A DNA stretch of 64,000 bases from Megaleporinus macrocephalus (lineage: Eukaryota > Chordata > Actinopteri > Characiformes > Anostomidae): positions 42,481,123 through 42,545,122 of the forward strand of contig CM038714.1 in the NCBI GenBank assembly GCA_021613375.1. The letters are read 5' to 3'. Below the pieces are notes generated by a model. That model was given only the letters and a program-made list of their open reading frames with translations. It was not told the origin of the DNA and did not search any database. A program made the translations under genes and the position numbers. Positions 43,884 to 56,048 of this stretch are shown here, piece by piece (the first letter of the stretch is position 1; each line of letters opens with the position of its first letter).

Positions 43884-45470
43884 CATGCAGACATTTAAAC
43901 CCTTTTATTATTTATTTATTTATTTTTGGATAAAACTGTTCAGTCATACTAACTTTCTTTACATTCATAGGCCTGCAACACACTTCCTATCTGCTAGACA
44001 ATGTTGCTGAGCATACCATCACCCCCTACTTTGAACTCTGCTTTCACGAGCCATTGGACTGGCTTCGAAATTTCACACTCAGTTTGTTCCCACCCTAATA
44101 ATGTTCCCATCCACCTTTAGCCCAGAATTTCTCCCGGCTGAGCCCAGACCCTCTCTTTACAAGATCACGTCTGGCCCCACGGTTTTGGGCCCTGCTGTTT
44201 TTTAAGTGCTGATGAGTGTTGACATCACAACAAAGAGATAAAATAGGTGGGCTTTAACATCATTTCAAAAGGTAACATGAATATTCTAACATTGTAGAGT
44301 TCTTTGTAGAGAAAAAGTACAAAGTTCTAGATATCAAAGACATTCACGGGTTGTGAAGTTAACCAAAAGTGGTTTGTCTATGGTAGATGTCTTTCAATCT
44401 GGACCCTGACTCCAATCTCCAGTCCTGGATTTTGTAGTTACTGGTCATGAACTGACCTGTTTGTGTAACTGCTTGGCTACCTAGTGCCATGGCTACAATT
44501 AAGGATTGGAAACTGGATTTAAGGTCCGGAACAGACCTCTGTTGTGTGGCATCACTCCAAACAGTACGTTCTGTCAAGTGTAATCAACAGCCGTGCTCAT
44601 TCAAACGAGCATTGCTTTAAAGGCTGATTATGTTTTCCACCAGGGCTGGTTTGATATGGATCCTCGGGGGCTCTAATTCTTGCTTTAAAGGTCAATGCTA
44701 ATTCTTATGTTAATACTCAGAATGCTTCCTTGAATGCAGCTTTCGCTGGCCGCATCACTGTGTTTCAGGCCAGAGAGATAATAGTAATGAATCAGAAAAA
44801 CAAGGCCAAGAGAAAAACATGACACATGTGCTTGCAATACTGAATAACTTTGTAATGATGTCAAGAGCGCTGCACAAATTTGCAGCATAGGCCTGGAAGA
44901 TACATGTTAAAGCATTTAAAAGCTTTTAGTCTACTACAACAGTGAAGTGCTCAGATACGTCTTTGTCTTGTCTTCTCTGCTCTTACCTTTCATGATATTA
45001 TTATAAATTAATAATACTAATAGATTTGCAGCATCAAAATCCTGTTCAGAGCTAGTTGCGTTTTTGCAGGTCAGCCAGGGCATTGAAATCTGTTGACGTT
45101 GCATGCAGACGCTGACCTGCGCTAAATCAGGACGTGCATGCAAATGCTGGAACATGGAGATGGCATCTAAACCTTTGTTGAACTTGCCGGGACATTTCTC
45201 ATAGCCTCAGCTTGAGTTTGTGTTAACGCAGTGGGTCTGGTATGCGAAACAATTTGTTATGCATTTGTGTGTCTGTACTTGAACTGGCTTGACAGAGATG
45301 GATTTCTGCTTCTCTTGCTGTGGTCTAACCCAAGAAGGGGGTGGGGGGTTGCTGAGAACAGGGATTTCTATACAAGGTCTTATACAGATATATAGGGATA
45401 CATTTCCTCACAGTTCAGTGGTAGAAGTTGGTTTCATTTTCTGCTTCTGATGATCCAAATCAGTTCAAAG
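43884..45470. other. Unassigned stretch
   Basis: (ATTT)n-like run near 43912-43926. Otherwise unique-looking. Frames of 67-73 codons are unrecognised. No gene. Confidence 0.4.
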
Positions 45471-45474
45471 ATAA

Positions 45475-45705
45475 TCAGTGATGCTGAGGTGGCCAGTCTA
45501 TCGCTAGCAACATCTTTGTTTGATGGGAAAATGTTCTTTCCCTTTCAGGCTTCTGGGCAGCTGAACGTTCTTTAAGACTCTTAGTGCTGAGTTGTCTTCT
45601 CACAGTAGATGGATGGACAGAAACAACTGGGGATGTTTTCAGATCTAAAGCAAGTGGAGCTTGATTTTCTCCTCTCACTAAAAGATGAAAGGGCTGTTTA
45701 TCTGT
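45475..45705 (-). pseudogene. Tc1-like transposase N-terminal fragment, minus strand
   Basis: The open minus frame encodes LDLKTSPVVSVHPSTVRRQL and then STKSLKERSAAQKP: the end of the first and all of the second helix-turn-helix of the Tc1 DNA-binding domain. It is closely related to the plus-strand relic in block A (VSVHPSTVRRQL shared exactly) and so belongs to the same family, here in better condition. The catalytic domain is absent. Confidence 0.8.
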
Positions 45706-46350
45706 CAGGTTTGGTGGTCTACAATGTATTATTGTAAGTCATAATTTCTCTATAACTTCCAATGTCTCAGGAATCTCCCTATGCAAGTGTGTTATCTCAT
45801 ATGTCCAATGGGAATAAATAATTTGTGCTTGATCATTTTGATTGGAAGTGAAAGCAACTGTTAAAAAGAATATATAACTAATTTGAATTTCAAATGAAAG
45901 CTAATAGAAATGTACTTAAACAACAGTGCATACTGTGGTACTGTGAAGGAAGAGAGCAGGACATTGGTGAGGGACTATGAGGAAGGGGAGGGTGTGCGTG
46001 TGTGTGTGTGAATGAAGGACCTCCTGGTGAACCGCTCAGTCGCGAGCCGGGTCATGGGGGAGGCTGTCAGAGCGTGCCTGAAACAGAAACCCGAGAGTTC
46101 AGCCAGAGTTCACACCGCAAAATGTGCACAATCTGCCAGGACGTTCCAGGACGTTCTCGCTTTCAGACTGAAACGTTCATACGTACAGTGGGACTTCTGA
46201 GATAAGAGTGACTGACGTGTCCTTGAATGGCTTTTTTTTAACTCTCTTAAACTAGAACCTTAAACTTTATTTATTAAAACCTTCATCTGTAAGCATATAA
46301 TTAAAGCTTATTATCTATGTATTTTATGAAACTAACATGTAGCTACATTG

Positions 46351-46353
<3 letters not shown>
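45706..46353. other. Unassigned stretch with a (TG) run
   Basis: (GT)-rich patch at 45993-46010, followed by a GC-richer segment open in two plus frames (46002-46205 and 46012-46200). The second begins MKDLLVNRSVASRVMGEAVR and faintly recalls the start of a transposon helix-turn-helix. I do not regard that as an identification. Confidence 0.3.

Positions 46354-46424
<71 letters not shown>
46354..46424 (+). repeat. (AT)35 microsatellite
   Basis: Uninterrupted for about 70 bases. Confidence 0.97.
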
Positions 46425-46427
<3 letters not shown>

Positions 46428-47439
46428 GCCTAGTCCAGAACTAAATTGTTGTGTCACTGGAAAAGCCTGTATTAGCCTATGGTTACAATTAGCCTAGGTC
46501 CTGCAAATCAGCCCATAGAGTTTAAAGTGTAAAATGACATCTTACTTCACTAATATGCCAAGTTTCAGGTTTTCAATTCCTATGCTTGTTAAAGAAAGGA
46601 AATCTAAAGTAAACCTACTGCAAGATTACATGCAACAAGTTTTACTTGCGCCAGCAGCAAATTTACTGCTATTACATTTCAGTTTCAATGCATGTTCTCA
46701 CTATACAATGTATTAAACCCTTAGGGAAAGCAAAAGAAGTAGAAAAGGTTGATCTTGCCACAGAAGTAAAGAGGTGCATCATATGCACATAGTGGCAAAA
46801 CAGATGGGCGCATTCAATAAACAGCTCTGAAGTCAAAGAATGCAACTAAGCTAGGTCTGTTCATGGTGTTTGAGAGAAAGAAAGAGAGTGAGAGAGAGAA
46901 AGGCCTTGTGGGAAAACCGTCTGCCCGCTCTCATTCAAGATTGCCTGGCCTATTGTTAAGCCAAGAGCTTGACCTGAAGTTGAACCCAATTGTCAGCCTG
47001 GAGTGGCTCAGGCCATGACTGAGGGAGGATGGGTCTCAGTGAGAGTAATCAGCTGGAGTAAAAGTACTTGATATAAGCTCTTGGTCCTCTTTAAAAGAGT
47101 AAATTGAGAATAAAAAATAAAATTGGTCTTGATTTAGACCATTCAAACAGCAATTTTGTCATTACATCACAATGTTATCACATAATAGTTGCAGAGTTCA
47201 ATTTACATTACAGTTTACATTATAAACAGGCTGTAACTGTGGCAATCATGAAGGACTTTGTTCTTCTACGAGAAATCTCATTAACCTTTCATCAAATTCA
47301 AGTCAGAGTGAAATATCTTACTTTGCTCATACAAATGGAAATATGGTATTGATTAAAGGTTTTGAATCTAAGGAATAGGCTTGATTCAGTGAGCTGTATA
47401 TGAGGAATAATTCATATGAAATTTCCAAATGCTTCCAAA
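46425..47439. other. Unassigned stretch
   Basis: Purine-rich tract at 46871-46903. AT-rich elsewhere. No recognised gene or element. Confidence 0.4.
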
Positions 47440-48720
47440 GCTGCAAACTCTATTAGTAATAGTAATGAGGAAAGCTGGAAGGCCCTCAGATCTGCATTTC
47501 ATTGCTAAAAAGACTGCCGCTGGACTCCTCCCTGTCTCCTCTCCTGGAGGGCCGGCGGCTGTGGCCGTGAAAAGCAGCCCCAGCTGTGGCCACCGGCGCC
47601 AGCGCGGCCCGGAGGAGGAAAACCCGACAACTTCTAAACAATCCAGCCTTTGTGAAACTACTGGAAGCCATCAGCCAAAAATCAAATGACCGTAAGACGC
47701 AGATATAAGCCAGATGTGGGGATTCCAGGGCTTCGCTCCAGCGTGGTCCAGCCCAGCTAAAGCTCATCGCAGTCCAGCCTTGCGGTGGCAGCCAGGGATA
47801 GGGTCATACAGCGGGTACTTCAACACTTGCGCGAACGAGACACACTCCATGAAGCTGAACTCATGTGAGATGACCTCTGAAGACGGCTCTGGATAGGATG
47901 GAAATACCAGCTGCCAAGAAATCAAATCCATATAAGTGCGGGGATATCGGTTTTGTCGCAGGAGGCCCTGAGTGTGCAGTTCCTGCTTCTTGGCTGCTTG
48001 TTGGGGGATTAGACCTTTTGATAAATCTCCCCTAACATGCAGTGCTACACCTTCCTGAAGTCATTTCCTGTCATTAAAAGGTGCTGTAAATTCAGGGATA
48101 TTGCACTGGGGCTAATGCAATCGGAATTCCCTGCACCATAAAGAGGTGCAGATCGCCAAGTTTCATTTCCGCTGCTGTTAAATCCAATGACCGAGCGATG
48201 ACACAAGCGTTGAAAATTCCATTGGTCATCTAATGAATCAGTAGTAGTTGCACTGTGCCTTTGCAGTCAACGTGGAAAATACTTTTAATTCATGTTGTTT
48301 ACTGCACAAAGCGAGCTTATTCCTAATAAAAATGCCTAAAGTTAATTTCTCAGAACTTTTAATGGGGTTCCAGTCGTTTGATGCGCCGAATATGACATAA
48401 TGAAAAATTACGCACTCCAAAACAGACACAGTCATCGCAGCATCTGTGGCAAATTACTGAATATTTCAGTAAAGAGATTAGAGCACACTTTGGTCTAGAC
48501 GACAAGATAATATCATGTAAGTGGCGCTCGGGCCAGTGCTTGGCGTCCCCGGAGCAGTTTTAAGGCAGCTCATTTGTCACCTCTCTGGCTAATTACCCCA
48601 CAGTGTGTGAACCCCTGCCTCTACGCATGACCTCTCACTCCCAGGTGTTGAACCACCGATTACTCTTCTCAGCTTTTCAGCTTCTGTGCGGCTCCAGTGC
48701 TCTCAGGGCCCAACTGTGTG
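47440..48720. other. Candidate conserved non-coding island
   Basis: About 1.3 kb with balanced base composition, no simple repeats and no transposon signature in a window otherwise full of them. AT-rich homeodomain-type cores (TAATGAATCA, CTAATTACC, TTTTAATTC, TAATGAAAAATTACG) sit in GC-richer surroundings. A GC-rich portion at 47515-47625 carries CpG-containing blocks (GGCCGGCGG, CCGGCGCCAGCGCGG). Short frames on both strands have no recognised domain. I infer possible enhancer function from texture only. Confidence 0.35.
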
Positions 48721-50230
48721 TGTGTATTGGCTAAGCCACAGAGGATTTATTCCCTAGAAGACGAGGACCACCATTCTGCCCTTAAAAATAAAGGTCCCTA
48801 ACTGGATCTTTGCTTTGACGTAAGGTCCTTGGAGAAACTTTTTAATTGGCATAGAGCCTTTCCATTATGTTGAGCTTCTTTAAAAAAAAAAGGTACACTC
48901 ACACTCATACATCTCATTTACAAGACTAGTTCTTTGAAGAACCTTTCATTGAAAGGTTGCTTTGGGAACCAAAATGGTTTCTTAGAAAAGTTGCTACAAA
49001 GACTATGCTGGACTTTACAATGTCTTATCCTCAATAGATGCCTCAATGTAACATCCATGCTTGAAGCATATGCATTTTAATAAGTGTGAACATAGATTAT
49101 CAGCAGTACTATAAGAAAATCTTGTGTTGCCAGGACAAACATTTAAAGGAGAAGAACGCTTCTAACATCTGTCTATGTAACTTCTAGAGTAAACACTCAT
49201 GTGAGCTAAAATACATTATATATATGCTCATTCAAACTCATTAAGAGCCATCATGTTGGAGCTCCTACTGTTTTCCATGTCACTGACATATTTAGGAGTT
49301 CTTGAAGGCCTAGCATGATGTTTTTCTCATCTGCTGGAAATCAAAACATGATGGTTTAACTTTACTGTCATTGGTTAATTTGACACATTAGGCCTTCAAT
49401 TGCGTTCCTAAAGACCTAAACAAAAGACAAGCCAGCTAAGCTGTATCTACCTAGATACCACAGTGAAAAAAGTCTTGAAGTTTCTTGAAATTGTATCCCC
49501 TTTGTGCCCAACCAAAACGTAATAAAATAAAAGTAGTGCTCCAACACTAGTGGGGTTCAAAGATGCAATAGAGTGATGCAACCCTATGCAACCCTGTGAT
49601 CTGGCCCTAGAACGAAGCAAGCTGTTTTGCCTTTTTTGGTGAGCTCATGAATAATTTTATGAGCTCTTCTTCGATTTGCCACACTTACATCCTGTACAGG
49701 CTGTAGCGTGGAACGGAACATTTGATTAAGAAGCTGTCAAATAGGGAGCCAACGTTTCAGCCTCGTTTAGAGATGAACATCAACCATGCAAGTTAAGTTT
49801 CTTGGAAAGGGTATGAAAAGGGCCGACATCCCCTTCACAGCCAGGAACAGTCAATTGCTTTTCAAAGACCACCATTTTCTTTGGCCTTGTTCTGTTGTTG
49901 TAGGTATATTTTGGGCGTGTAGATATTAATGAGTCAAGATTGCTATGTAACAGTGTAGAATTTTGGAACATTTTTAAGGTTCTCTTTTGTAAATGTGGGA
50001 TTTGTATTTGAAGGAAGAACAACAACGTCTGAGGTTTACTGTGGGTCAAGTCTATGAACTGAACTCTACTTATTGAACTGTGCCAATATAAATATAGTTT
50101 TTTTTCATTCTATGGCACCTTTACATACAAGAAGTGTGGTGATACTGTTAAGTAAAAAAGAAATGTTGACAACTTTCAGCACCCCCCAGTCAAATGGTAT
50201 TCATTGTAGAGCAAATAATCAGTGTGCACA
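48721..50230. other. Unassigned stretch
   Basis: A decayed AGAACC-rich repeat at about 48890-49030 (GAAGAACCTTTCATTGAAAG, GGGAACCAAAATGGTTTC). The rest is unassigned; the 89-codon minus frame at 49780-50049 is unrecognised. Confidence 0.4.
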
Positions 50231-50984
50231 CTGTAGAGCAGGGGTGTTTAATTAGAGTTCAGTAAGGTCCAGTTAGAGGAGATCTCCTCAGGCCATGGTC
50301 CAAACCGTCTTCATTTCTAACTTGTGTTATGATTCAGTGGTGTATCCTGTTTAGTGAAGTAGCCTACCATCAGCATCTTATACCATCAGCTACTGAAAGA
50401 CAAATGAACTCCAAATAAATTTTTTTTTTCTAACTTTAAGTAAAAACAAGGGCTACATTTAAAAAAACAGTATGCTCTTGAAAAAAAGTGCATCTTAAAG
50501 CGTTTATTTATAAAGAAAGTAAATAAAACGTTAATCTTTTTGTTAACTCAGCTTTACAGATTGACATGTAGGTTTTACAGAGCGGTGTTCTCCAAAACTA
50601 GACGAGTGAGTCCATTCCAGAACCGTTCCTGGTTAAACAGTCAGTTTTCTCTGTTGACTTTTCTGTTTTTAGAGCACGTTATTCTTTCTGACTCGCTTTA
50701 GTCTCCGGCTGCTGCTTATCGCTATGTACTTCGCCTGTGTGGGTGTGCCGCACGCCTCAATGTGCACAGATCTGATTGGCTGAGGAGCGCCTTCGGTGAT
50801 CTTAGCCGCACACGATTGGTCTCTGAGTTCACTGAGCCGTGAATCCTGTATACCGTAAAGACAAGAAAAGCTCCGCCACTTAAATAAACACAGTCAAAGT
50901 TAAATCATTCTCAATGGTTTATTGGTTTGGATCCGGATCCAGATCTGGACCAAGTTCCGCCTTTTAGTGTCCCTTGCTGTAGAG
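50231..50984. mobile_element. Non-autonomous hAT element, 738 bp, perfect 8-bp duplication
   Basis: The element is 50239-50976, flanked by identical CTGTAGAG (50231-50238 and 50977-50984). Left end CAGGGGTG; right end as reverse complement CAAGGGAC. Subterminal GGTCC/GGACC and GGTTTGGA words mirror each other (AGGCCATGGTCCAAACC against GGTTTGGATCCGGATCC). CAGGGGTG ends and 8-base duplications mark hAT. The interior (50690-50880) is unusually GC- and CpG-rich and has no open transposase. Confidence 0.88.
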
Positions 50985-51210
50985 GATATATATACTTAAT
51001 TTTACTTAAAAAAAATCATGTAAAGTCATGTAATTTGACCCAAACTTTTGCATGTGTCTGCATAAGAAACCAGTGTTTTCAAATGGCGTAAAAAATACAA
51101 ATCGAAAATGACCTATAACGTTTATACACCACATGCCATTACGTATACGTTACATACCTGTAATAGTAAATAACTCCATCGTTTGTACATTTCAAACCCC
51201 ACTGCATGTG
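50985..51210. other. Unassigned AT-rich sequence
   Basis: No recognised features. Confidence 0.35.
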
Positions 51211-52530
51211 CTGCTCCTGTGCACCCCCCGGTTTATTCTGAGCCTGGCGCCATTGTAGGCAAGCGCCTGAACGAGCCATAAAGTGAGACGATAGTAACCG
51301 ACCTTAAACGACGCAAGCAGATGAACTAAATATGCCTTCAAAAGAGCATTTCATCTTTTCATCATTATGACGCGTAACTCTCATTCCTTGATGTTGAGAG
51401 CAAGTGTATTATATTGTGAGGTAATTACATTCCGTGTGTTGGGAGTCTCATGGTAAACAGGGTTCAGCCAAGGGCCTCGAGCTTCTATAAAGAGCCATAT
51501 TCCTGTGGTTTGTCTCAGCATGAGCTTTGTGTTTACCACAGGCTGACGCATTAGCGGAGGAGTTTATATCCCCCCCCACTTCGCCCGCACGGCTCAAAAA
51601 AGACATGTCCTCTCTTCTCAACTGCCCGAGAGCCACACATTGCGGGGTGTTTATAGAGTGAATCATTGTGCATGCTTCTGTTTATTTGGTTTGAGATGTG
51701 GACTTGCGAGCTAGCATCCAACGTAAAGTTTGGAGCCGTCAGACACGGTCGCACTGGTGCACGGCTGAAGGGATATTCCAGTGACGGATGTTCTGGGCAG
51801 AAATTTGTTCAAAAGTTCTGGCTCAACGATCATCCCTGAAAGATCAATGATGACTGGTCTGACGGATTTATTGATAAGCTGAGGCCAGTCGTCAGGGAGA
51901 GCCTTGTGATGTTTCTGATTTAGATCCCCGTGGGTCCTCACATCAAACGACCTCATAAATCCAACGGGAGCAAACATAGTGCAACAGGTCACCCAAAGGT
52001 AACTCTCTTTGTCTTCTCTGAAGGACCTCCGTTGATATTAATTAATGACCGAAGGCTTCCAAACACATCTGGTCTCTCGCTCACTCATGACCGGACCTGC
52101 GTGTTTAAAGTGTGCGTAAGCTCTTTAAGCTGTTTCCTCTGTTCACTCGGAACGTTAGGAACAGCTCGTATCCTTTTCATGACCCGCTAACAGTTTTTTG
52201 TTTTTTTTTACCTTGTTTAACGCCAGGGCTGCAGTAATGAGGGATCCATGGTTGTGTAACTTGCTAGGAAGTGGCCGGGGTCGTAAATAACGCTTCCGAA
52301 ATGGCTCGTTTGGGGATGGGACTTTCAGTGCAGGCTCCTAATGTGCTGGTTGGTGAGCTTTATAAATGCCCCTGAGAACATCCGCAAGCTGTAAACTATG
52401 TATACTCTATTCCCCCTGTCTGTTTGTATTTGCCCCTGACCGAGTTTGAATACTCCTTTTCAAGCCCTGGAGGACTTCTTTTTGACTTCCTTTGCCATAC
52501 TGTCAGTGCAGATGCAGAGGATATGAGAGA
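51211..52530. other. Candidate conserved non-coding island
   Basis: Balanced, CpG-containing, repeat-free sequence of about 1.3 kb. Cores such as TTTATTGATAAG, TGATTTAGAT, CATAAATC and ATTAATTAATGAC could bind homeodomain or forkhead factors. It includes the minus-strand frame listed separately at 51711-51992. The texture is like 47440-48720. Function not shown. Confidence 0.35.
51711..51992 (-). other. Unrecognised 93-codon minus-strand frame
   Basis: The frame reads MTCCTMFAPVGFMRSFDVRT, later NQKHHKALPDDWPQLINKSV and DLSGMIVEPELL, and stays open upstream of the ATG for several codons. Its composition is more protein-like than other frames in the window. I recognise no family. It could be a fragment of an exon or chance openness within a conserved non-coding island. 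Confidence 0.2.
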
Positions 52531-52534
52531 TTTG

Positions 52535-53272
52535 GTGAAGGCCCATTACGCTGTTTGGCCTGAAAGATGAACCAATGACCTAGATTTAAGATTTAAGGTC
52601 TAGGATTTCATTTCTGACTTGAGTAAGTAGTTATGGCTGCACAGTATCAATTTGTTCATACATTATCCTTCCGATATAGTCACTGTCAACTGCACCCTTT
52701 GGCTAAGGCTTCTGCCATCATGCATTGCCATCATGCTCAGAGAATTAAGGTTCTATGTGGTCGTATATGCTTTTCTCAAGACCTGTGAAGTGCCAGCGCC
52801 TACTTTTGAGCTCCCACCAATACAACTTCAACACGCTTGGAGGAGAACACTAAGTGCCATTTCTGTTAATTTTGTATTATGGCTAGCATGGTACTGTATT
52901 TTATTGGAGTAATGAAAAAAAAAGTAATGCTTTCTTGGACTTCAAGCTATTGAGTCCAGTGTCACCACATGCAATGAATCTTGTCATCTCCCAACAACAG
53001 GGCCATCACATGCACCACAAATTAAATATCTTCCAGTCTGAATAATTGGTCAGGGCTATTGATTAACTGATAGTTGTTCTAAAATCTTCCAAGTCATACT
53101 GGATTTCTCAATATATACCAACATATTAATGATGACACCAACATTCTGGCCTTGTTGGGAAGCCCTAGTAGACATTCAGTGAGGACCCATTATGATGAGC
53201 CAGTGACCTAGATTGAACTTTCTGAGCCTTACAGTTCAAAGATGTCTATTTCTGCTACACAGTACAACAATG
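52535..53272. other. Unassigned, with two diverged similar segments
   Basis: 52540-52650 (GTGAAGGCCCATTACG, AATGACCTAGATTTAAG, CACAGTATCAA) resembles 53180-53272 (GTGAGGACCCATTATGATGA, CAGTGACCTAGATTG, CACAGTACAACAA). They are about 640 bases apart and in the same orientation. Probably two copies of an unnamed repeat. No gene. Confidence 0.4.
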
Positions 53273-53273
53273 G

Positions 53274-53541
53274 GTCTGTCCCAAAACCCATTGGCAGCTT
53301 TTTCTGTCATAGTATGAGCTCCCAACTGTAAGGAAACCTTAAACTATTCCTCAGCTGCTAAGGCAATCTCATGATGCAAAGCAAGCTAAACTTTTTCCAA
53401 CTGTAGCAGGTTAAAACTCACATCGATTTGGTCCTCCACACCAAAAATAAGCAGAGAAGGCAAAATGAGGATAGACATAGATAGAATCCTGCCTACTTAG
53501 TCAGTGCCTACTCAGGCAGCCTATTAGGTTTTGTGACAGAC
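53274..53541. mobile_element. Short MITE with GTCTGTCCCAAAACC ends, 268 bp
   Basis: Left end GTCTGTCCCAAAACCCATTG; the right end as reverse complement is GTCTGTCACAAAACCTAATA, about 17 of 20 alike. The same GTCCCAAAACCCATT motif starts a common fish DNA-transposon repeat. CAATG occurs just outside both ends, but its register does not give a clean duplication. Confidence 0.6.
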
Positions 53542-54168
53542 TCAATGTCTTTTGTGATCTAAGTTCTCTTTTCGTTATCAGCAAAAGCTTCTTGAAGTTT
53601 GTACCTGCTTGAGAGAACGAAGACTAAGTGCAAAGTATGGCCTGGGGAAGGCTAGTTGGCCTGACCTGGCTATATTGCTGGTTATGCAATTCCTCGCTGG
53701 CTCTGTCTGGTACTGGCGGTGATTTCCATGGCTCTGTTGCGGCCCTGGCTTTGATCTGTCTCTACGATAACACTGTTCCAGAAAACAGCGCTAATGAAAA
53801 ACAAGATACAGCGGGAGAGGAAGTTCACCGTGGCACTCTAAAACGGCTCTCAGCAGAGATGCTATGAAGATAAGTCATGGTTCTCACTGTACAGTGGGTG
53901 AAGAGAGGAAGTATTAGCATAAAAGGACACACGCTAACACACCCAGTATTCCGTGTGTGTTTTTCCATCCAATTTTCAGCCAAGAGCTAGATTTTTAGAT
54001 GGAATTTCATACTTTTCTAAAGGCTAGCAGTTAATCTACTGGTACTGTAGGTTAAGGTTTTAGGTTAACAACAGCCGATAAAGGTCTTTGAAGGAACAGT
54101 TCTCAAAAAAAGGTTTTCCTAATTTTTAATCCAATATGTTTTGGGTGTTTTGGGAAAAAGTATACATC

Positions 54169-54169
<1 letters not shown>
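53542..54169. other. Unassigned stretch
   Basis: A 79-codon plus frame (53628-53867) lies in GC-richer DNA, with no recognised domain. No gene supported. Confidence 0.4.
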
Positions 54170-54205
<36 letters not shown>

Positions 54206-54240
54206 TATATAACTGTGCCATATATATATATGGCACAGTT
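54170..54240. repeat. Poly-A(32) tract followed by a perfect 30-bp palindrome
   Basis: A run of 32 A (54170-54201) is followed by a short AT run and then the self-complementary stretch 54211-54240. That stretch starts AACTGTGCCATAT and ends ATATGGCACAGTT. It could extrude as a cruciform. A poly-A tail of a retrocopy is possible, but no retrocopy body is seen upstream. Confidence 0.9.
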
Positions 54241-54585
54241 TCTTAAATAAACAGCTAAGTGCCAAAAATGTTATGATGAAACTGGATTGTATGCCTCAAA
54301 TTTTTGATTCCATGTAGAGACCTTGGTTATATATAGTAGATTGGTTATATAATTGGTGATTTTATGCCATACTAAAAAGTCTAATTAACTGTCAAGGCTA
54401 AAAACATTAGCAAAACATGTTCACTGGAAGCTAGTATAAATGCTAATAAAGTTAGCACCACTTTTCTAGCTAGCTTTTGTCAACACAAAAATATAATTAT
54501 ACCATTCTAGTTTATATTTGGTTGCACCTACTAATTGTCATCATTGCAAGTAATTGTTTATGTCGTATATATGTTTGATGTCAAC
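54241..54585. other. Unassigned AT-rich sequence
   Basis: No recognised features. Confidence 0.4.
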
Positions 54586-54589
54586 AGAG

Positions 54590-54775
54590 CTTCATGCTAC
54601 ATTGTGCTTCAAACATCTGTCATGTCAATTATTGCTAATGGTAACATGACACTGTTATATCACTGGGCGTAATCTGTCATGGCAACTCGTCAGAGCATAT
54701 CGTATCTTTCATGACATGTTTATGGTACGGTTAAGTCTAAATCATGTAGCAGGCTTTCAGTTAAAGTGATGGAAA
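54590..54775 (-). mobile_element. Fragment of the GGTAACA-end MITE family
   Basis: CATGACATGTTTATGGTACG and ATGTAGCAGGCTTTCAGTTA are the reverse complement of the left end at 41342-41440 (TTGAAAGTTGCTACATAACA, CCATGCCATAAG). Only this end is kept. Confidence 0.45.
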
Positions 54776-56045
54776 GGTCAGTATAATCTTGGAATAAGCC
54801 CTGAATTACAAGCTAAACATTCTTACTGGAAGTTTCTCTAGGCCTGGGCTTATTAGGGCTTTGATATTGCTCTAATTATTTAGCTCAGGTTGAATCAGGG
54901 TCAGCATTTCAGGCTTGACACCACATTTAAGATGTGTTTTAGTCTCCAAAAGAGTTTCTAATACTTAGTCTTGCTGTGAACAGGACCTCTGACCCCGAGC
55001 CCCAGCTGCCCATAATTCTTAGCTGACAAGGCAACTCAGGCATGGAGATCGGCCCCTTGCTGAGGGTCAGCACCATCCCGTTTTGTCATATAAGCCTCTA
55101 CATGATGAATGAATGCTGTGCCAAAGTGGCAACAGTACTAAGCAAGGAAGTCCTGACACTAGAAGATGGCACTCAGATTCACTGCTGACCAGTAAGTTTT
55201 GGTGACTTTTGCAGTCAAGATACGATGAATTATGCATTCCTGCTGGATCGAACGAAGCAGACCATTAACTGATATAGACGAACTAGCATTACAGATGGCT
55301 CTCATCAATGTGGGCAAGACCGTTTCTTGAGCTAGTGCTGCTCATCCACTACACATTTGAAAAGCTACAGTTCTAAAATTCCACATTTTGTCATGTTGAT
55401 TTATATCTTTCCCAGAACGTTTTCCAACCATGACATTGCCTTTCAGAAGGTTGAAAGAGTAAAGAGACCGTCGGCTTCCCTCATAAGCCCTAGTGATTCC
55501 GCAGCCAGGAAATATGGATTCAAAGTATCCGTGGGATTATACGAAGGGGAAAAAAGCTGTAGTGGTGTGGATTACAGCTTCCATGCATATACAATGTAAC
55601 CACAAGCCTTTCTGCATTAAAGCTTTCCCAAGCCCTTATACTGGGATGGCAACGGCCAGGCAGGGAAAATAAGAACCATGCAGCAGAGCTCAGACACTGT
55701 CATCACTATTCCAATTGCAGGCGAGCTATTGAGAGCCTTAAGGAGCTTTTCCCTTTGAAGACAAGCCCGAATAGTTCTGCTGTTTCAGTCCCATAAGAAT
55801 CCGTGGGCTTTAACTTTGAAGAATCCTGTACTATAGTTCCTGACAGCTCTAAGACAATATAGAACCTTTACATTACAGAAATGCTTCTTTAACCTCTTAA
55901 ATGGCCAAGAGTTGCCAGTGGGGCCAGGTTTTCATGTCCTGTGAATGCTAGTTACTATTGTTTTCAATGTGCTTCTTAAATGATGAGCCTTCGAATGTAA
56001 TAAGCCTGGAATGGCCTAAAGATTTTTGGATGTTACATTTTATTA
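54776..56045. other. Unassigned stretch
   Basis: Balanced to AT-rich and apparently single-copy. An 80-codon plus frame (55357-55599) has no known domain. No gene recognised. Confidence 0.4.
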
Positions 56046-56048
56046 ATA

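Noticed and set aside
46002..46205. Helix-turn-helix start of a transposase
   Set aside because: The resemblance is limited to a few residues and no catalytic motif follows.
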